NCBI RefSeq assembly: GCF_900129205.1
Contig: NZ_FQUK01000001.1
Location: 27,501 to 91,500, forward strand
DNA: 64,000 nt
Source of the DNA: Thermomonas hydrothermalis
Lineage (GTDB): Bacteria; Pseudomonadota; Gammaproteobacteria; Xanthomonadales; Xanthomonadaceae
Direction of reading: 5' to 3'
The notes beneath the pieces were generated by a model, which saw only the letters and a list, made by a program, of their open reading frames with translations, ran no database searches and was not told the DNA's origin. Positions 48,408-57,826 of the stretch are shown piece after piece. Numbering within the stretch: position 1 is the stretch's first letter; each line of letters opens with the position of its first letter. Made by a program: the position numbers and the translations under genes.

Positions 48408-49663
48408 GCGGTTCCCAGACGTGCCAGTGCCGGTTCCAGCGCCTGCTCGGCCTGTGTGCGCAGGGCCTCGTCAGGGAACAGGCGCAGGACGTCGCGGGCG
48501 AACGCGGCGGTCAGCAAGGTGCGCGCCTGTGCCTGCGGCAGGCCGCGGGAGCGCAGGTAGAACAGCGCCTGCGGATCGAGCTGGCCGACGGCGGCGCCGT
48601 GCGCGGCCTTGACTTCGTCGGCATGGATTTCCAGCACCGGCTGGGTGTCGATTTCCGCGTCCGGCGATAGCAGCAGGTTTTTGTTGGCAAGCTCGGCCGC
48701 CGAGCCGTCAGCGCCGGCATGGATGAGGATGCCGCCATGGAACACGGCGCGCCCGCGCTGCCCGGCCAGGCCGCGCCAGACCAGCTGGCTGCGGGTGTTG
48801 CGGGCGATATGTTCGATGCCCAACCGGGTATCGACGTGGCGGCGGCCATCGGCCAGCAGCACTCCATGCGCGTCGAGGCTGGCTTCTTCGCCGGCCAGGC
48901 GGACCGTCAGCAGATTGCGCGACAGGGCCGCGCCCAGTTCCAGATCGGTGCGGGTGTAGGCAGCCCTGTCCGCCAGTGTCGCTGTGGTGTGGGCGAACAG
49001 GGTGGCTTGCGTGGCGGCGTGCTGCACGCGCAGGTGGACGAGCCGGGCGTCCTGGGCCAGGTCGGCCAGCAGGACGCTGTTGCCGAGGTGGGCGTGGGCC
49101 CCGGCGGCGCGTTCGTGTTCGACTAGTGTCAGCTGCGCACCGGGCTGCAGTTCGATGCGATGACGCAGGTGCCAGGCCGCCTCTGCACCATCTTGCGCAG
49201 CCCCGACGCAGACCAAATGCAGCGGGGTGGCCACCTGCACGCCGGCCTCCAGGCGGATCAGCGCGCCTTCGTGCGCCAGCACGGCATTGAGCCGGGCAAA
49301 CGGTTCCCAGACAGGCGTTTGGTCATCTTCGGGTCTGGCAGCGATTGCGGTGTCGTCGCGGACGCGCAGCGATGCGCGTGGCTGCACCGAAAGCCCGGCG
49401 GGCAGCCCGGTCAGATCGCTCAACGTGGCATCGAAGTGGCCATTGACGAACACCATCCGCGGCGCCGGGATGTCGGCCAGCAGGGTCGGGTCGATGCGAG
49501 TGGCGCTGGCGGGCACGAAGCGGCGCCGTTCCAGGGCACGCAGCGATGTGTATTTCCACGCTTCCGCACGTGCCGGCAGCCCGTCGCGGAGGATGGCGTC
49601 CAGTGCCTCCTGCTGCTGCGGGTCACAGGGGAAGGCGTGCAGCGAGTCGAGCAATGCGCTCAT
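48404..49663 (-). CDS. sufD: Fe-S cluster assembly protein SufD
   Basis: 419 residues. The C-terminal half has the SUFBD right-handed beta-helix pattern: HARLVHLRVQHAATQATLFAHTTATLADRAAYTRTDLELGAALSRN, VWRGLAGQRGRAVFHGGILIHAGADGSAAELANKNLLLSPDAEIDTQPVLEIHADEVKAAHGAAVGQLDPQALFYLRSRGL. It forms the scaffold SufB-SufC2-SufD. ATG 49663 overlaps the sufC stop (TGATG). Confidence 0.94.
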   Translation of the reverse strand: MSALLDSLHAFPCDPQQQEALDAILRDGLPARAEAWKYTSLRALERRRFVPASATRIDPTLLADIPAPRMVFVNGHFDATLSDLTGLPAGLSVQPRASLRVRDDTAIAARPEDDQTPVWEPFARLNAVLAHEGALIRLEAGVQVATPLHLVCVGAAQDGAEAAWHLRHRIELQPGAQLTLVEHERAAGAHAHLGNSVLLADLAQDARLVHLRVQHAATQATLFAHTTATLADRAAYTRTDLELGAALSRNLLTVRLAGEEASLDAHGVLLADGRRHVDTRLGIEHIARNTRSQLVWRGLAGQRGRAVFHGGILIHAGADGSAAELANKNLLLSPDAEIDTQPVLEIHADEVKAAHGAAVGQLDPQALFYLRSRGLPQAQARTLLTAAFARDVLRLFPDEALRTQAEQALEPALARLGTA

Positions 49664-50424
49664 CACGCCGCCTCCGGCCCGATCCGCTGCCGGATCCAGT
49701 CGTAGCCGTGCGCTTCCAGTTCCAACGCCAGCTCCGGGCCACCGCTTTCGACGATGCGGCCATCGGCCAACACGTGCACCACGTCTGGCTTGATGTAGTC
49801 CAGCAGGCGCTGGTAGTGGGTGATAACCAGAAAGGCGCGGTCGTTGGAGCGCAGCGCGTTGACACCGTCGGCCACCGATTTCAGCGCGTCGATGTCCAGG
49901 CCGGAGTCGGTTTCGTCGAGGATTGCGAGCTTCGGTTCCAGCAGCGCCAGCTGGAAGATTTCGTTGCGTTTCTTCTCGCCACCACTGAAGCCCTCGTTGA
50001 CACCGCGGTGCAGCAGCTCGTCTTTGAGATGCAGCACCGCCAGCTTCTCACGCACTTTCTTGAGGAACTGCATCGAATCCAGTTCCGGCTCGCCGCGGGC
50101 CTTGCGCTGGGCATTGAGGGCAGCGCGCAGGAAGTACGTGTTGTTGACGCCGGGGATTTCCACCGGGTACTGGAAGGCCAGGAACACACCGGCGGCGGCG
50201 CGTTCTTCCGGCTCCAGTTCAAGCAGGTTTCGACCTTCGAAGGTCACGCTGCCGGCCGTCACTTCATAGCCGTCGCGCCCGGCCAGGATGTTGCCCAGCG
50301 TGGATTTGCCAGCGCCGTTGGGGCCCATGATGGCGTGCACTTCGCCAGGGTTGACCTCCAGCGACAGGCCCTTGAGGATGTCCTTGCCGGCGACGCGGGC
50401 GTGTAGGTTGTCGATCTTCAGCAT
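49663..50424 (-). CDS. sufC: Fe-S cluster assembly ATPase SufC
   Basis: 253 residues, ABC ATPase. Walker A is MGPNGAGKSTLGNIL, the signature FSGGEKKRNEIFQL, Walker B ILDETDSGLDID and the switch His VITHYQRLL. EVNPGEVHAIMG precedes Walker A as in all SufC. It is cytosolic, with no membrane partner, and powers SufBD. It lies between sufB and sufD with a 57-base gap to sufB. Confidence 0.97.
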   Translation of the reverse strand: MLKIDNLHARVAGKDILKGLSLEVNPGEVHAIMGPNGAGKSTLGNILAGRDGYEVTAGSVTFEGRNLLELEPEERAAAGVFLAFQYPVEIPGVNNTYFLRAALNAQRKARGEPELDSMQFLKKVREKLAVLHLKDELLHRGVNEGFSGGEKKRNEIFQLALLEPKLAILDETDSGLDIDALKSVADGVNALRSNDRAFLVITHYQRLLDYIKPDVVHVLADGRIVESGGPELALELEAHGYDWIRQRIGPEAA

Positions 50425-50481
50425 GGTCTTTTCAATCCAGTTGATGGCGTGCGGCCAATGTCGGCGCGCACATGCAGGGCG

Positions 50482-51927
<1,446 letters not shown>

Positions 51928-51937
51928 GGGGGATCCC

Positions 51938-52384
51938 TCAGGACTGCGCCAGGCGCACCGGGATGCGACTGCGCGTGTGGGCGGGCGGCTGCAGCATCTG
52001 CGCCAGCGAGACATTGGCCAGCGCCTCGGCGACCACATCGTTGATCCGGCGCCAGTTGGCGCGGATGCCGCAGGCGTGTTCGATGCCGCACAGACCGTCC
52101 TGCACGCTGCATTCGGTCATCGCCAGCGGGCCTTCCATTGCTTCGACGATCTCGATCAGGGTGATCTCCGTCGCCGGTCGCGCCAGCCGATAGCCGCCGT
52201 TGGCGCCGCGGAAGCTGGCCACCAACCCGGCCTGCGCCAGCGGTTTGAGCACCTTGGCCACGGTGGGCACCTCCAGCCCGGCCTGTTCGGCCAGTTCGGA
52301 GGCGCTCAGCACCAGGTCTGGCCGTGCCGCGAGCACGGTCAGAACCACGGTGGCGTAATCGGTGAGCTTGGTGACCCGGAGCAT
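51938..52384 (-). CDS. Rrf2-family SUF operon regulator
   Basis: 148 residues. The helix-turn-helix [67 protein letters not shown] is Rrf2. Three cysteines, C92, C99 and C105, follow ([18 protein letters not shown]) and can hold an Fe-S cluster as in IscR. The protein matches the gammaproteobacterial SUF regulator family found in Xanthomonas. It heads the suf genes and probably represses them when cluster-loaded. Dyads over its promoter (52404-52420 and 52435-52452) are candidate binding sites. Confidence 0.92.
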   Translation of the reverse strand: MLRVTKLTDYATVVLTVLAARPDLVLSASELAEQAGLEVPTVAKVLKPLAQAGLVASFRGANGGYRLARPATEITLIEIVEAMEGPLAMTECSVQDGLCGIEHACGIRANWRRINDVVAEALANVSLAQMLQPPAHTRSRIPVRLAQS

Positions 52385-52403
52385 GGCGGGTAAGACGTGA
52401 AAA

Positions 52404-52420
52404 CGTACCGGAATTGTACG
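52404..52420. promoter_or_regulatory. Candidate Rrf2 operator over the suf -10
   Basis: CGTAC-N7-GTACG spans the -10 hexamer and start site. The flanks extend imperfectly (AAACGTAC against AATCGTAC). It is placed to block RNA polymerase, as expected for an autorepressing Fe-S regulator. Confidence 0.5.
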
Positions 52421-52441
52421 ATTTCGCGCTGTCCCGGCCAA
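52413..52441 (-). promoter_or_regulatory. suf operon promoter
   Basis: On the minus strand TTGGCC (52441-52436) and TACAAT (52418-52413) are separated by exactly 17 bases: a good sigma-70 promoter with start near 52406, just ahead of the regulator ATG at 52384. The leader is very short and shows no strong ribosome site. Confidence 0.6.
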
Positions 52442-52452
52442 GCGCTTGGCCG
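52435..52452. promoter_or_regulatory. 18-base palindrome over the suf -35
   Basis: CGGCCAAGCGCTTGGCCG is perfectly self-complementary and includes the -35 hexamer. It may bind a second regulator, or be chance in GC-rich DNA. Confidence 0.4.
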
Positions 52453-52523
52453 CGCTTGCCGCGCGGCCCCGGTGTTCCAGCGTTCAGCCGCGCGGGAGCG
52501 GCTGGCCGGGCAGTGAGGCGGGA

Positions 52524-53471
52524 TCAGCGCAGCCGCTGATCGATCCAGTTGGCGACGGCGTCGGTATAGGCCGACGGCAGGCCCAGCTGGTCGTTGATTT
52601 CGCCGTGCGAAAGCGCTTCCGGCAGCACCTGCATTGGCACGCCCAGCGTGCGCCCGTGTTCGGCGAGCTTGCGCGCTTCATCGCAGGGCGGGGTCGGGAT
52701 GCGGCGCGTGCTGGAGCACACCAGTAGCATCGGCAGGCCGTCACGTTGCAACTGCTGCTGCGGCGAGACCGACGCCCAGAACGCGGGGTCACTGCCGAAC
52801 GCATCGCGGTACAGCGACGGCACCCGTTTCTGCGTCATCACCGCCGGCACGTCCAGCGCGCCGCTGTCCAGCGAGACCACGCCCAGCGGGGGCTGCGCGC
52901 CGGCCTGGCGCAACAGGGCCGGGTTGCTGCCCAGCAGGGCCACCAGGTGGGCGCCCGCCGAGTGGCCCATCAGCAGCGTCTTGGCCGGGTTCGCCTGCCA
53001 TTGCCGGGCGTGCTGCTGGATCGACGCCACCGCTGCCGCCACGTCCCGCGCCTGCTCCAGCGGATCGGCATCCGGCACCAGACGGTTGTTCACCGAAACG
53101 AACACGCCACCGCGTGCCAGCCACCAGGTCGCCTTGTTGTTGACCACCCGGGCAAGCGCCTTGTCGCCGGTGCGCCAGCCGCCGCCGTGCACCATCACCA
53201 GGATCGGCGCGCCGGGCGTGACCCGGGCCGGGAGATAGACGTCATAGCGCTGCTTGCGGTCGGGGCCGTAGGCGATGTCGCGTTCCACCTGTGCACCGGG
53301 CGGCGGGGTTGCGCGCTCGGCGCGGCCGGCCTCGTCGTTCTGCCCGGCGCGCTGCTCCATGCGTTGGATCAGGCGCTCGCGCAGGCGCTGTTGCGGCGCG
53401 GCCATGCTGTCGGGGCTGGGGAGCAGGATCAGGGTGGTGATGACAGCGGCGATCGCGGTGAGGGTGCGCAT
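52524..53471 (-). CDS. Secreted alpha/beta hydrolase (esterase/lipase-like)
   Basis: 315 residues. A signal peptide (TLTAIAAVITTLILLPSPDSMA) is followed by a basic/charged stretch and a hydrolase domain: ILVMVHGGGWRTGDKALAR (oxyanion HGGGW) and LLMGHSAGAHLVALLG with the Ser nucleophile in GHSAG. ALSHGEINDQLG near the end carries the probable catalytic His. This is the hormone-sensitive-lipase-like or BD-FAE type. The ester substrate is unknown. It is divergent from the SET gene and upstream of nothing on its strand. Confidence 0.88.
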   Translation of the reverse strand: MRTLTAIAAVITTLILLPSPDSMAAPQQRLRERLIQRMEQRAGQNDEAGRAERATPPPGAQVERDIAYGPDRKQRYDVYLPARVTPGAPILVMVHGGGWRTGDKALARVVNNKATWWLARGGVFVSVNNRLVPDADPLEQARDVAAAVASIQQHARQWQANPAKTLLMGHSAGAHLVALLGSNPALLRQAGAQPPLGVVSLDSGALDVPAVMTQKRVPSLYRDAFGSDPAFWASVSPQQQLQRDGLPMLLVCSSTRRIPTPPCDEARKLAEHGRTLGVPMQVLPEALSHGEINDQLGLPSAYTDAVANWIDQRLR

Positions 53472-53594
53472 GGTGGCGATCCTGGGTTGGGTTGCCCGAG
53501 CAACGCACGGGGACAGCGTGCGGTTGACACAGGCAAGCGGCAAGCAGAGGCAAGGATGAGGCACAATGCCGGTCTGCCACTGCGTTTGTTCTCC

Positions 53595-54059
53595 ATGCCA
53601 AGCAAGATCCGCGTCCGGCGCTCCGCCATCCACGGCAACGGCGTGTTCGCCGTCTGGCCCATCCGCAAAGGCGAGCGCATCCTGGAATACCGTGGCCGCC
53701 GCCGCACCCACGCAGAGGTGGATGCGGGCGACAGCGGCGACATCGAAAGCGGGCATACCTTCCTGTTCACCCTCAACGAGGACTGGGTGATTGACGCAAA
53801 TTTCGAAGGCAATGCCGCGCGCTGGATCAACCACAGCTGTGCGCCCAACTGCGAAGCAGTGCTGGTCGAAGACGAGGCCGACCCGAAGAAGTCGCGGGTG
53901 TTCATTGAGGCGCTACGCGATATCGAGCCTGGCGAGGAACTCACCTATGACTACGGGATCACCCTGCCGGTGCGTCACACGCCGAGGTTGAAAAAGATCT
54001 GGGCCTGCCGTTGCGGTGCGCCCAACTGCACCGGGACCATGCTCAAGCCCAAGCGCTGA
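53595..54059 (+). CDS. SET-domain protein-lysine methyltransferase-like protein
   Basis: 154 residues. IRVRRSAIHGNGVFAVWPIRKGERILEYRG begins the SET fold, ARWINHSCAPNCEAVLVED has the NHSC core, and GEELTYDYGITLP gives the ELTYDYG substrate/SAM motif. The end WACRCGAPNCTGTM is a post-SET zinc-type CxCxxxxC motif. SET enzymes methylate lysines using SAM. Bacterial forms of this size are found in Xanthomonas and others; the substrate is unknown. An upstream in-frame ATG at 53556 has a better ribosome site (AGAGG) and would add 13 residues. Confidence 0.87.
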   Translation: MPSKIRVRRSAIHGNGVFAVWPIRKGERILEYRGRRRTHAEVDAGDSGDIESGHTFLFTLNEDWVIDANFEGNAARWINHSCAPNCEAVLVEDEADPKKSRVFIEALRDIEPGEELTYDYGITLPVRHTPRLKKIWACRCGAPNCTGTMLKPKR

Positions 54060-54066
54060 CAGCCCT

Positions 54067-56124
54067 TCAATCCTCTTCCTGGCTGGGCCGGTAGGCTTCG
54101 GTCAGCTTGCGCTGCACCTGCGCGGGGACCGGTTCGTAGTGGCTGAAGTCCAGGGTGTAGCGGCCACGGCCACCGGTGATCGATTTCAGCTCGGCGGCAT
54201 AGCCCTCCAGCTCTGAGAGCGGCACCTGTGCCCGCACCACGATCTCGCCGCTGCGGGCGTCAGTGCCGTGGATGCGGGCGCGCTTGCCAGCCAGGCCGCC
54301 ACTGATATCGCCCATGCAGTGCTCGGGTGCGCTGACTTCCAGCTCCACGATCGGTTCCAGCACCTGCGGCTGGGCTTTGCTGATGGCGTCCAGGAAGGCG
54401 CGTTTGCCGGCGGTGACGAAGGCCACTTCCTTGCTGTCCACCGGGTGGTGCTTGCCGTCGTACACGATCACCCGAACGTCCTGGATCGGGTAGCCGGCGA
54501 TCGCGCCGCTGGCCAGGACCTGACGCACGCCTTTCTCCACCGCTGGGATGAACTGGCCGGGGATGGTGCCGCCTTTGACCTCATCGACGAACTCGAAGCC
54601 GGCGCCGCGCGGTAGTGGTTCGATCCGCAGGAACACTTCGCCAAACTGGCCGGCACCGCCGGTTTGTTTCTTGTGGCGATGATGGCCTTCGGCAGGCTGG
54701 CTGATGGTTTCCCGGTAGGCGATCCGCGGCGGCCGGGTCTGCACCTCAAGCCCATAGCGGTCGTGCAGCCGCTGCAGCATCACTCGCAGGTGCAGGTCGG
54801 ACAGCCCGCGAATCACTGTCTCATTGGTCTCGGCATTGTGTTCGACCAGAAATGCCGGGTCCTCCTCGGCCAGCCGGTGCAGGGCAAGCGCCAGCTTCTG
54901 TTCCTGGCCTTTGCTTGCAGGCAATACCGCCAGCCCAAACATCGGCTGCGGAAACTCAAGCGGCGCAAGGTGAATGTGATCTTCGTCGTGCGAGTCATGC
55001 AGCACGGCGTCGAAGTGCAGCTCATCCACCTTGGCCACCGCAGCAATATCGCCCGGTAGCGCCTGGGCGATTTCGATGTGCTCCTTGCCCTGCACGCGGA
55101 ACAGGTGGGCGACCTTGAACGGTTTTCTGCCGTCGTCGATGAACAGCGCGCTGTCCTTGCGCACCGTGCCCTGATAAACCCGGAAGATGCCCAGCTTGCC
55201 GACGAACGGGTCGTTGACGATCTTGAACACGTCGGCGATGACGTGGGCGTTGGGATCGGGGCGAGCCTGCACCGGCTGGGCCTGTGCGCCATGGCCTTTG
55301 ACGAATGGGGGCGGATTGACCTCGCCCGGATGCGGCAGCAGGCGTTCGGCGATGTCCAGCCATTCGCGCACGCCGACACCGGTGCGCGCAGAGAGGAAGC
55401 ACACCGGCACCAGATGGCCTTCGCGCAGACACTGCTCGAAGGCGTCGTGCAGCTCCTGCCCGGACAGCCCGCCTTCGCCGAGGGACAGGTAGTGGTCCAT
55501 CACCGTCTCGTTGATCTCCACCACCTGATCGAGAATCTTCTGATGCCAGTCAGCGACTGCACCAAGGTCGCTCTGCACAGGGGTGCCTTCGATGAGCGGC
55601 GAAAAGCAGTCCACCACGGTGCGGCCGCCCTCAGCGGGCAGATTCAGCGGGAGCACCTCGGGGCCGAACGCCTCGCGCAGCGCGGCCAGCAGTGCGGCGT
55701 GGTCGTGGCCTGCCTGATCGATCTTGTTGATCACCAGCATTCGGCACAGGCCGCGCTGGCGGGCGTACTCCATCATCCGACGGGTGCCGTAGGCGACGCC
55801 GCTGGTGGCGTCCACCACCACCGCCACGGTATCGGCCGCGGCCAGTGCGCCCAGCGCCGGGCCGCGAAAATCCGGATAGCCGGGGGTGTCGATCAGGTTC
55901 AAGTGCAGCCCTGGGCGATCCACGCTGGCCAGTGCGGCATCAATGGAATGCCCACGCGCTTTCTCGATGGGGTCGAAGTCGGACACGGTATTGCCGCGTT
56001 CGACCGAGCCTGCCGCCTGAATGGCACCACCGGCATGCAGCAGGGCTTCGAACAGGGTGGTTTTGCCGGTGCCCGGGTGGCCTGCCAGGGCCACGTTTCG
56101 GATGTGCTGGGTGGAATGCGACAT
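54067..56124 (-). CDS. fusA2: EF-G-like GTPase (FusA2 type)
   Basis: 685 residues with the five EF-G domains. The G domain has GHPGTGKTTLFEALL (P-loop, K21), IDTPGYPDF (G3) and VINKIDQAG (G4). The usual DTPGH His is Y83 here, and the RGITI switch is ARGHSID. Domain IV shows QTGGAGQFGEVFLRIEPLPRG; the end AYRPSQEED is acidic. This resembles EF-G-2 of Thermus, with low GTPase activity and uncertain role in translocation. It is a single gene convergent with the SET gene; no rps/rpl or tuf genes are near, so it is not the main fusA. Confidence 0.9.
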   Translation of the reverse strand: MSHSTQHIRNVALAGHPGTGKTTLFEALLHAGGAIQAAGSVERGNTVSDFDPIEKARGHSIDAALASVDRPGLHLNLIDTPGYPDFRGPALGALAAADTVAVVVDATSGVAYGTRRMMEYARQRGLCRMLVINKIDQAGHDHAALLAALREAFGPEVLPLNLPAEGGRTVVDCFSPLIEGTPVQSDLGAVADWHQKILDQVVEINETVMDHYLSLGEGGLSGQELHDAFEQCLREGHLVPVCFLSARTGVGVREWLDIAERLLPHPGEVNPPPFVKGHGAQAQPVQARPDPNAHVIADVFKIVNDPFVGKLGIFRVYQGTVRKDSALFIDDGRKPFKVAHLFRVQGKEHIEIAQALPGDIAAVAKVDELHFDAVLHDSHDEDHIHLAPLEFPQPMFGLAVLPASKGQEQKLALALHRLAEEDPAFLVEHNAETNETVIRGLSDLHLRVMLQRLHDRYGLEVQTRPPRIAYRETISQPAEGHHRHKKQTGGAGQFGEVFLRIEPLPRGAGFEFVDEVKGGTIPGQFIPAVEKGVRQVLASGAIAGYPIQDVRVIVYDGKHHPVDSKEVAFVTAGKRAFLDAISKAQPQVLEPIVELEVSAPEHCMGDISGGLAGKRARIHGTDARSGEIVVRAQVPLSELEGYAAELKSITGGRGRYTLDFSHYEPVPAQVQRKLTEAYRPSQEED

Positions 56125-56387
56125 GAGCCCGAACCTCCTGTTGAATGCGTGGATGAACGTGGCGTCATGGCTGCCTGCGGCACTCGCACACGCGCACGCA
56201 GGGCGGTCATGGCTGGATGCACCATAGCGCAGGACGGCAGCAGCGGTTCGTGCGCTGCAGCATGGCGTTGTCAGTTGCCCAGGCTGACGCGAGATTGAAC
56301 GGCACTTTCAGTATTCAGGTGGACGTCAAGTGGAGCGCGGCAGGGTGTTGCGTGCGTGTTTTCCACTCCCTCGCAACGGAGTTTTAT

Positions 56388-57116
56388 ATGAACCGCCCGA
56401 TGATGTCCCTGCTGGCTGTTGCCCTGTTGTCTGTCGCCACATGCGCTGCAGCTCAGACCGGTGACGGTCGAAGTGCCGTGACTGCCAGCAGCGATGGCCG
56501 CTACGACGACCGCGTGCCGGATGGCGCGACGAGTTACTACGACCAGGCGCGGGTGATTCGGGTGGACCCGGTGTTTGATGAGGGTTGGACGGGGCGTGAT
56601 CGCCGTTGCCGGCAGGTCACCTCGGGCCGCCGCATCGTTGGCGATGACGGTTATGTCGATGCCTATGACGGGTACGGCGCACCAGTGCGTGGCGGGTATG
56701 GCGATTACGATGGCGATGGGTACGGCGCTGGTGTGGGCAGGGACCGCCGCGACCGTGCGGGCAGTACCCTGGCCACGATCGCGGGCGGTGTCGTCGGGGC
56801 GGTGTTAGGCAGTCACATTGGTGGCGGCAGCGGTCGGATCGCGGCCACTGCAGTCGGGTCGATGGTGGGCGGGATGGCTGGTCGCGAGATCTACGAGCAG
56901 TCGCGGCAAAATCGCGACCAGTCCCGGTTAGGCACGGTGACGGTGTGCGATCCGGAGCCGGTGCGTGACGGATACGGATATCGTCGTGACCGCGGTGACG
57001 GCGTGGTGCGTGCCTACGATGTCACCTATGAATACAACGGCCGACGTTACACCCGGCGCATGGATTACCACCCCGGGGATTGGATCCGGGTGCGCGTGGA
57101 TGTGATCCCGCAGTGA
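56388..57116 (+). CDS. Glycine-zipper 2TM outer-envelope protein
   Basis: 242 residues. A signal peptide (MMSLLAVALLSVATCAAA) precedes an Asp/Tyr/Gly-rich region (DAYDGYGAPVRGGYGDYDGDGYGAG, low complexity). A glycine-zipper pair TIAGGVVGAVLGSHIGGGSGRIAATAVGSMVGGMAGREIYE follows at about 130-175. The end VTYEYNGRRYTRRMDYHPGDWIRVRVDV is typical of the 17-kDa antigen/glycine zipper 2TM group. The function is unknown. GGAG lies ahead of ATG 56388. The 263-base gap upstream to fusA2 shows no gene. Confidence 0.85.
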   Translation: MNRPMMSLLAVALLSVATCAAAQTGDGRSAVTASSDGRYDDRVPDGATSYYDQARVIRVDPVFDEGWTGRDRRCRQVTSGRRIVGDDGYVDAYDGYGAPVRGGYGDYDGDGYGAGVGRDRRDRAGSTLATIAGGVVGAVLGSHIGGGSGRIAATAVGSMVGGMAGREIYEQSRQNRDQSRLGTVTVCDPEPVRDGYGYRRDRGDGVVRAYDVTYEYNGRRYTRRMDYHPGDWIRVRVDVIPQ

Positions 57117-57127
57117 CCGCAACGAAG

Positions 57128-57168
57128 TGACACCACAGCGCCCGGCGATGCCGGGCGCGCCTGTGTCA
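57128..57168. terminator. Two-tier hairpin between convergent genes
   Basis: GCGCCCGGC-GAT-GCCGGGCGC (57138-57158) is a perfect nine-pair stem with a three-base loop, nested within TGACAC and GTGTCA arms (57128-57133 and 57163-57168). The right arm overlaps the response regulator stop. It could terminate both strands; no T-run follows. Confidence 0.5.
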
Positions 57169-57768
57169 GGCCGGGGTGATCGAAGCCGGCCGGGCAGGTG
57201 TACGCACGATATGGCGCGGCATGCCGGTATCGTCCAACAGCTGTTCGATGCGACTGAACACCTCCGGGCGCGAGAACGGCTTCTTCATGAAGTCATCGGC
57301 GCCGATGCGCTGCACGTAGAACTGCTCGGTGGCCTGGGCGTTTCCGCTCATCATGATGATGGGCACGTCCTTGGTCTTTGGATCACGGCGCAAGGTGCGC
57401 AATGCGCTGAAACCGTCAATGCCCGGCAGGACGATGTCCAGGAAGATCAGATCCGGCACCTCGCGGCGGGCAATCTCCAGCCCGGTTTCGCCGTCGTAGG
57501 CCACCAGCACCTCGTAGTGGTTCTGCTGCAGCATGCGCTTGAGCAGGGCAACGATGGTCGGGGAGTCATCGACCACCAGGATGCGGGTGCCTGGCTTGGC
57601 ATTGCGACAGTGGCGTTCCCGGCGGTCCGGTCCGTCGTGCGCGTCGGCCATGGCCTGCGCATCGGCGTCAGTGTGATCCGCGACCGGCGTTGTTGGGGTC
57701 GGCGGTCTCGGCGTGGTCGCGGGGGTGTCGTTTGTCCGTTTGCGCTTGAAAAAATCGAAAAAGGCCAT
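57166..57768 (-). CDS. CheY-like response regulator with basic amphipathic N-terminus
   Basis: 200 residues. The receiver domain occupies about 62-185: acidic pair D67/D68, phosphoacceptor D111 in LIFLDIVLPGIDGF, SGNAQ and the KKPF lysine. There is no output domain. Residues 1-60 begin MAFFDFFKRKR, a short amphipathic basic helix, followed by a Pro/Thr-rich linker. ATG 57768 has GGAGGG seven bases ahead. No histidine kinase is adjacent. It resembles the PilG/PilH-type single-domain regulators used in chemosensory or twitching systems, but this link is inferred. Confidence 0.88.
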   Translation of the reverse strand: MAFFDFFKRKRTNDTPATTPRPPTPTTPVADHTDADAQAMADAHDGPDRRERHCRNAKPGTRILVVDDSPTIVALLKRMLQQNHYEVLVAYDGETGLEIARREVPDLIFLDIVLPGIDGFSALRTLRRDPKTKDVPIIMMSGNAQATEQFYVQRIGADDFMKKPFSRPEVFSRIEQLLDDTGMPRHIVRTPARPASITPA

Positions 57769-57826
57769 GTCCATGCCCTCCCCAAGGCGAATGGGGGGCA
57801 TTCTAGCCTGAGTGCGGGGGCGGACG

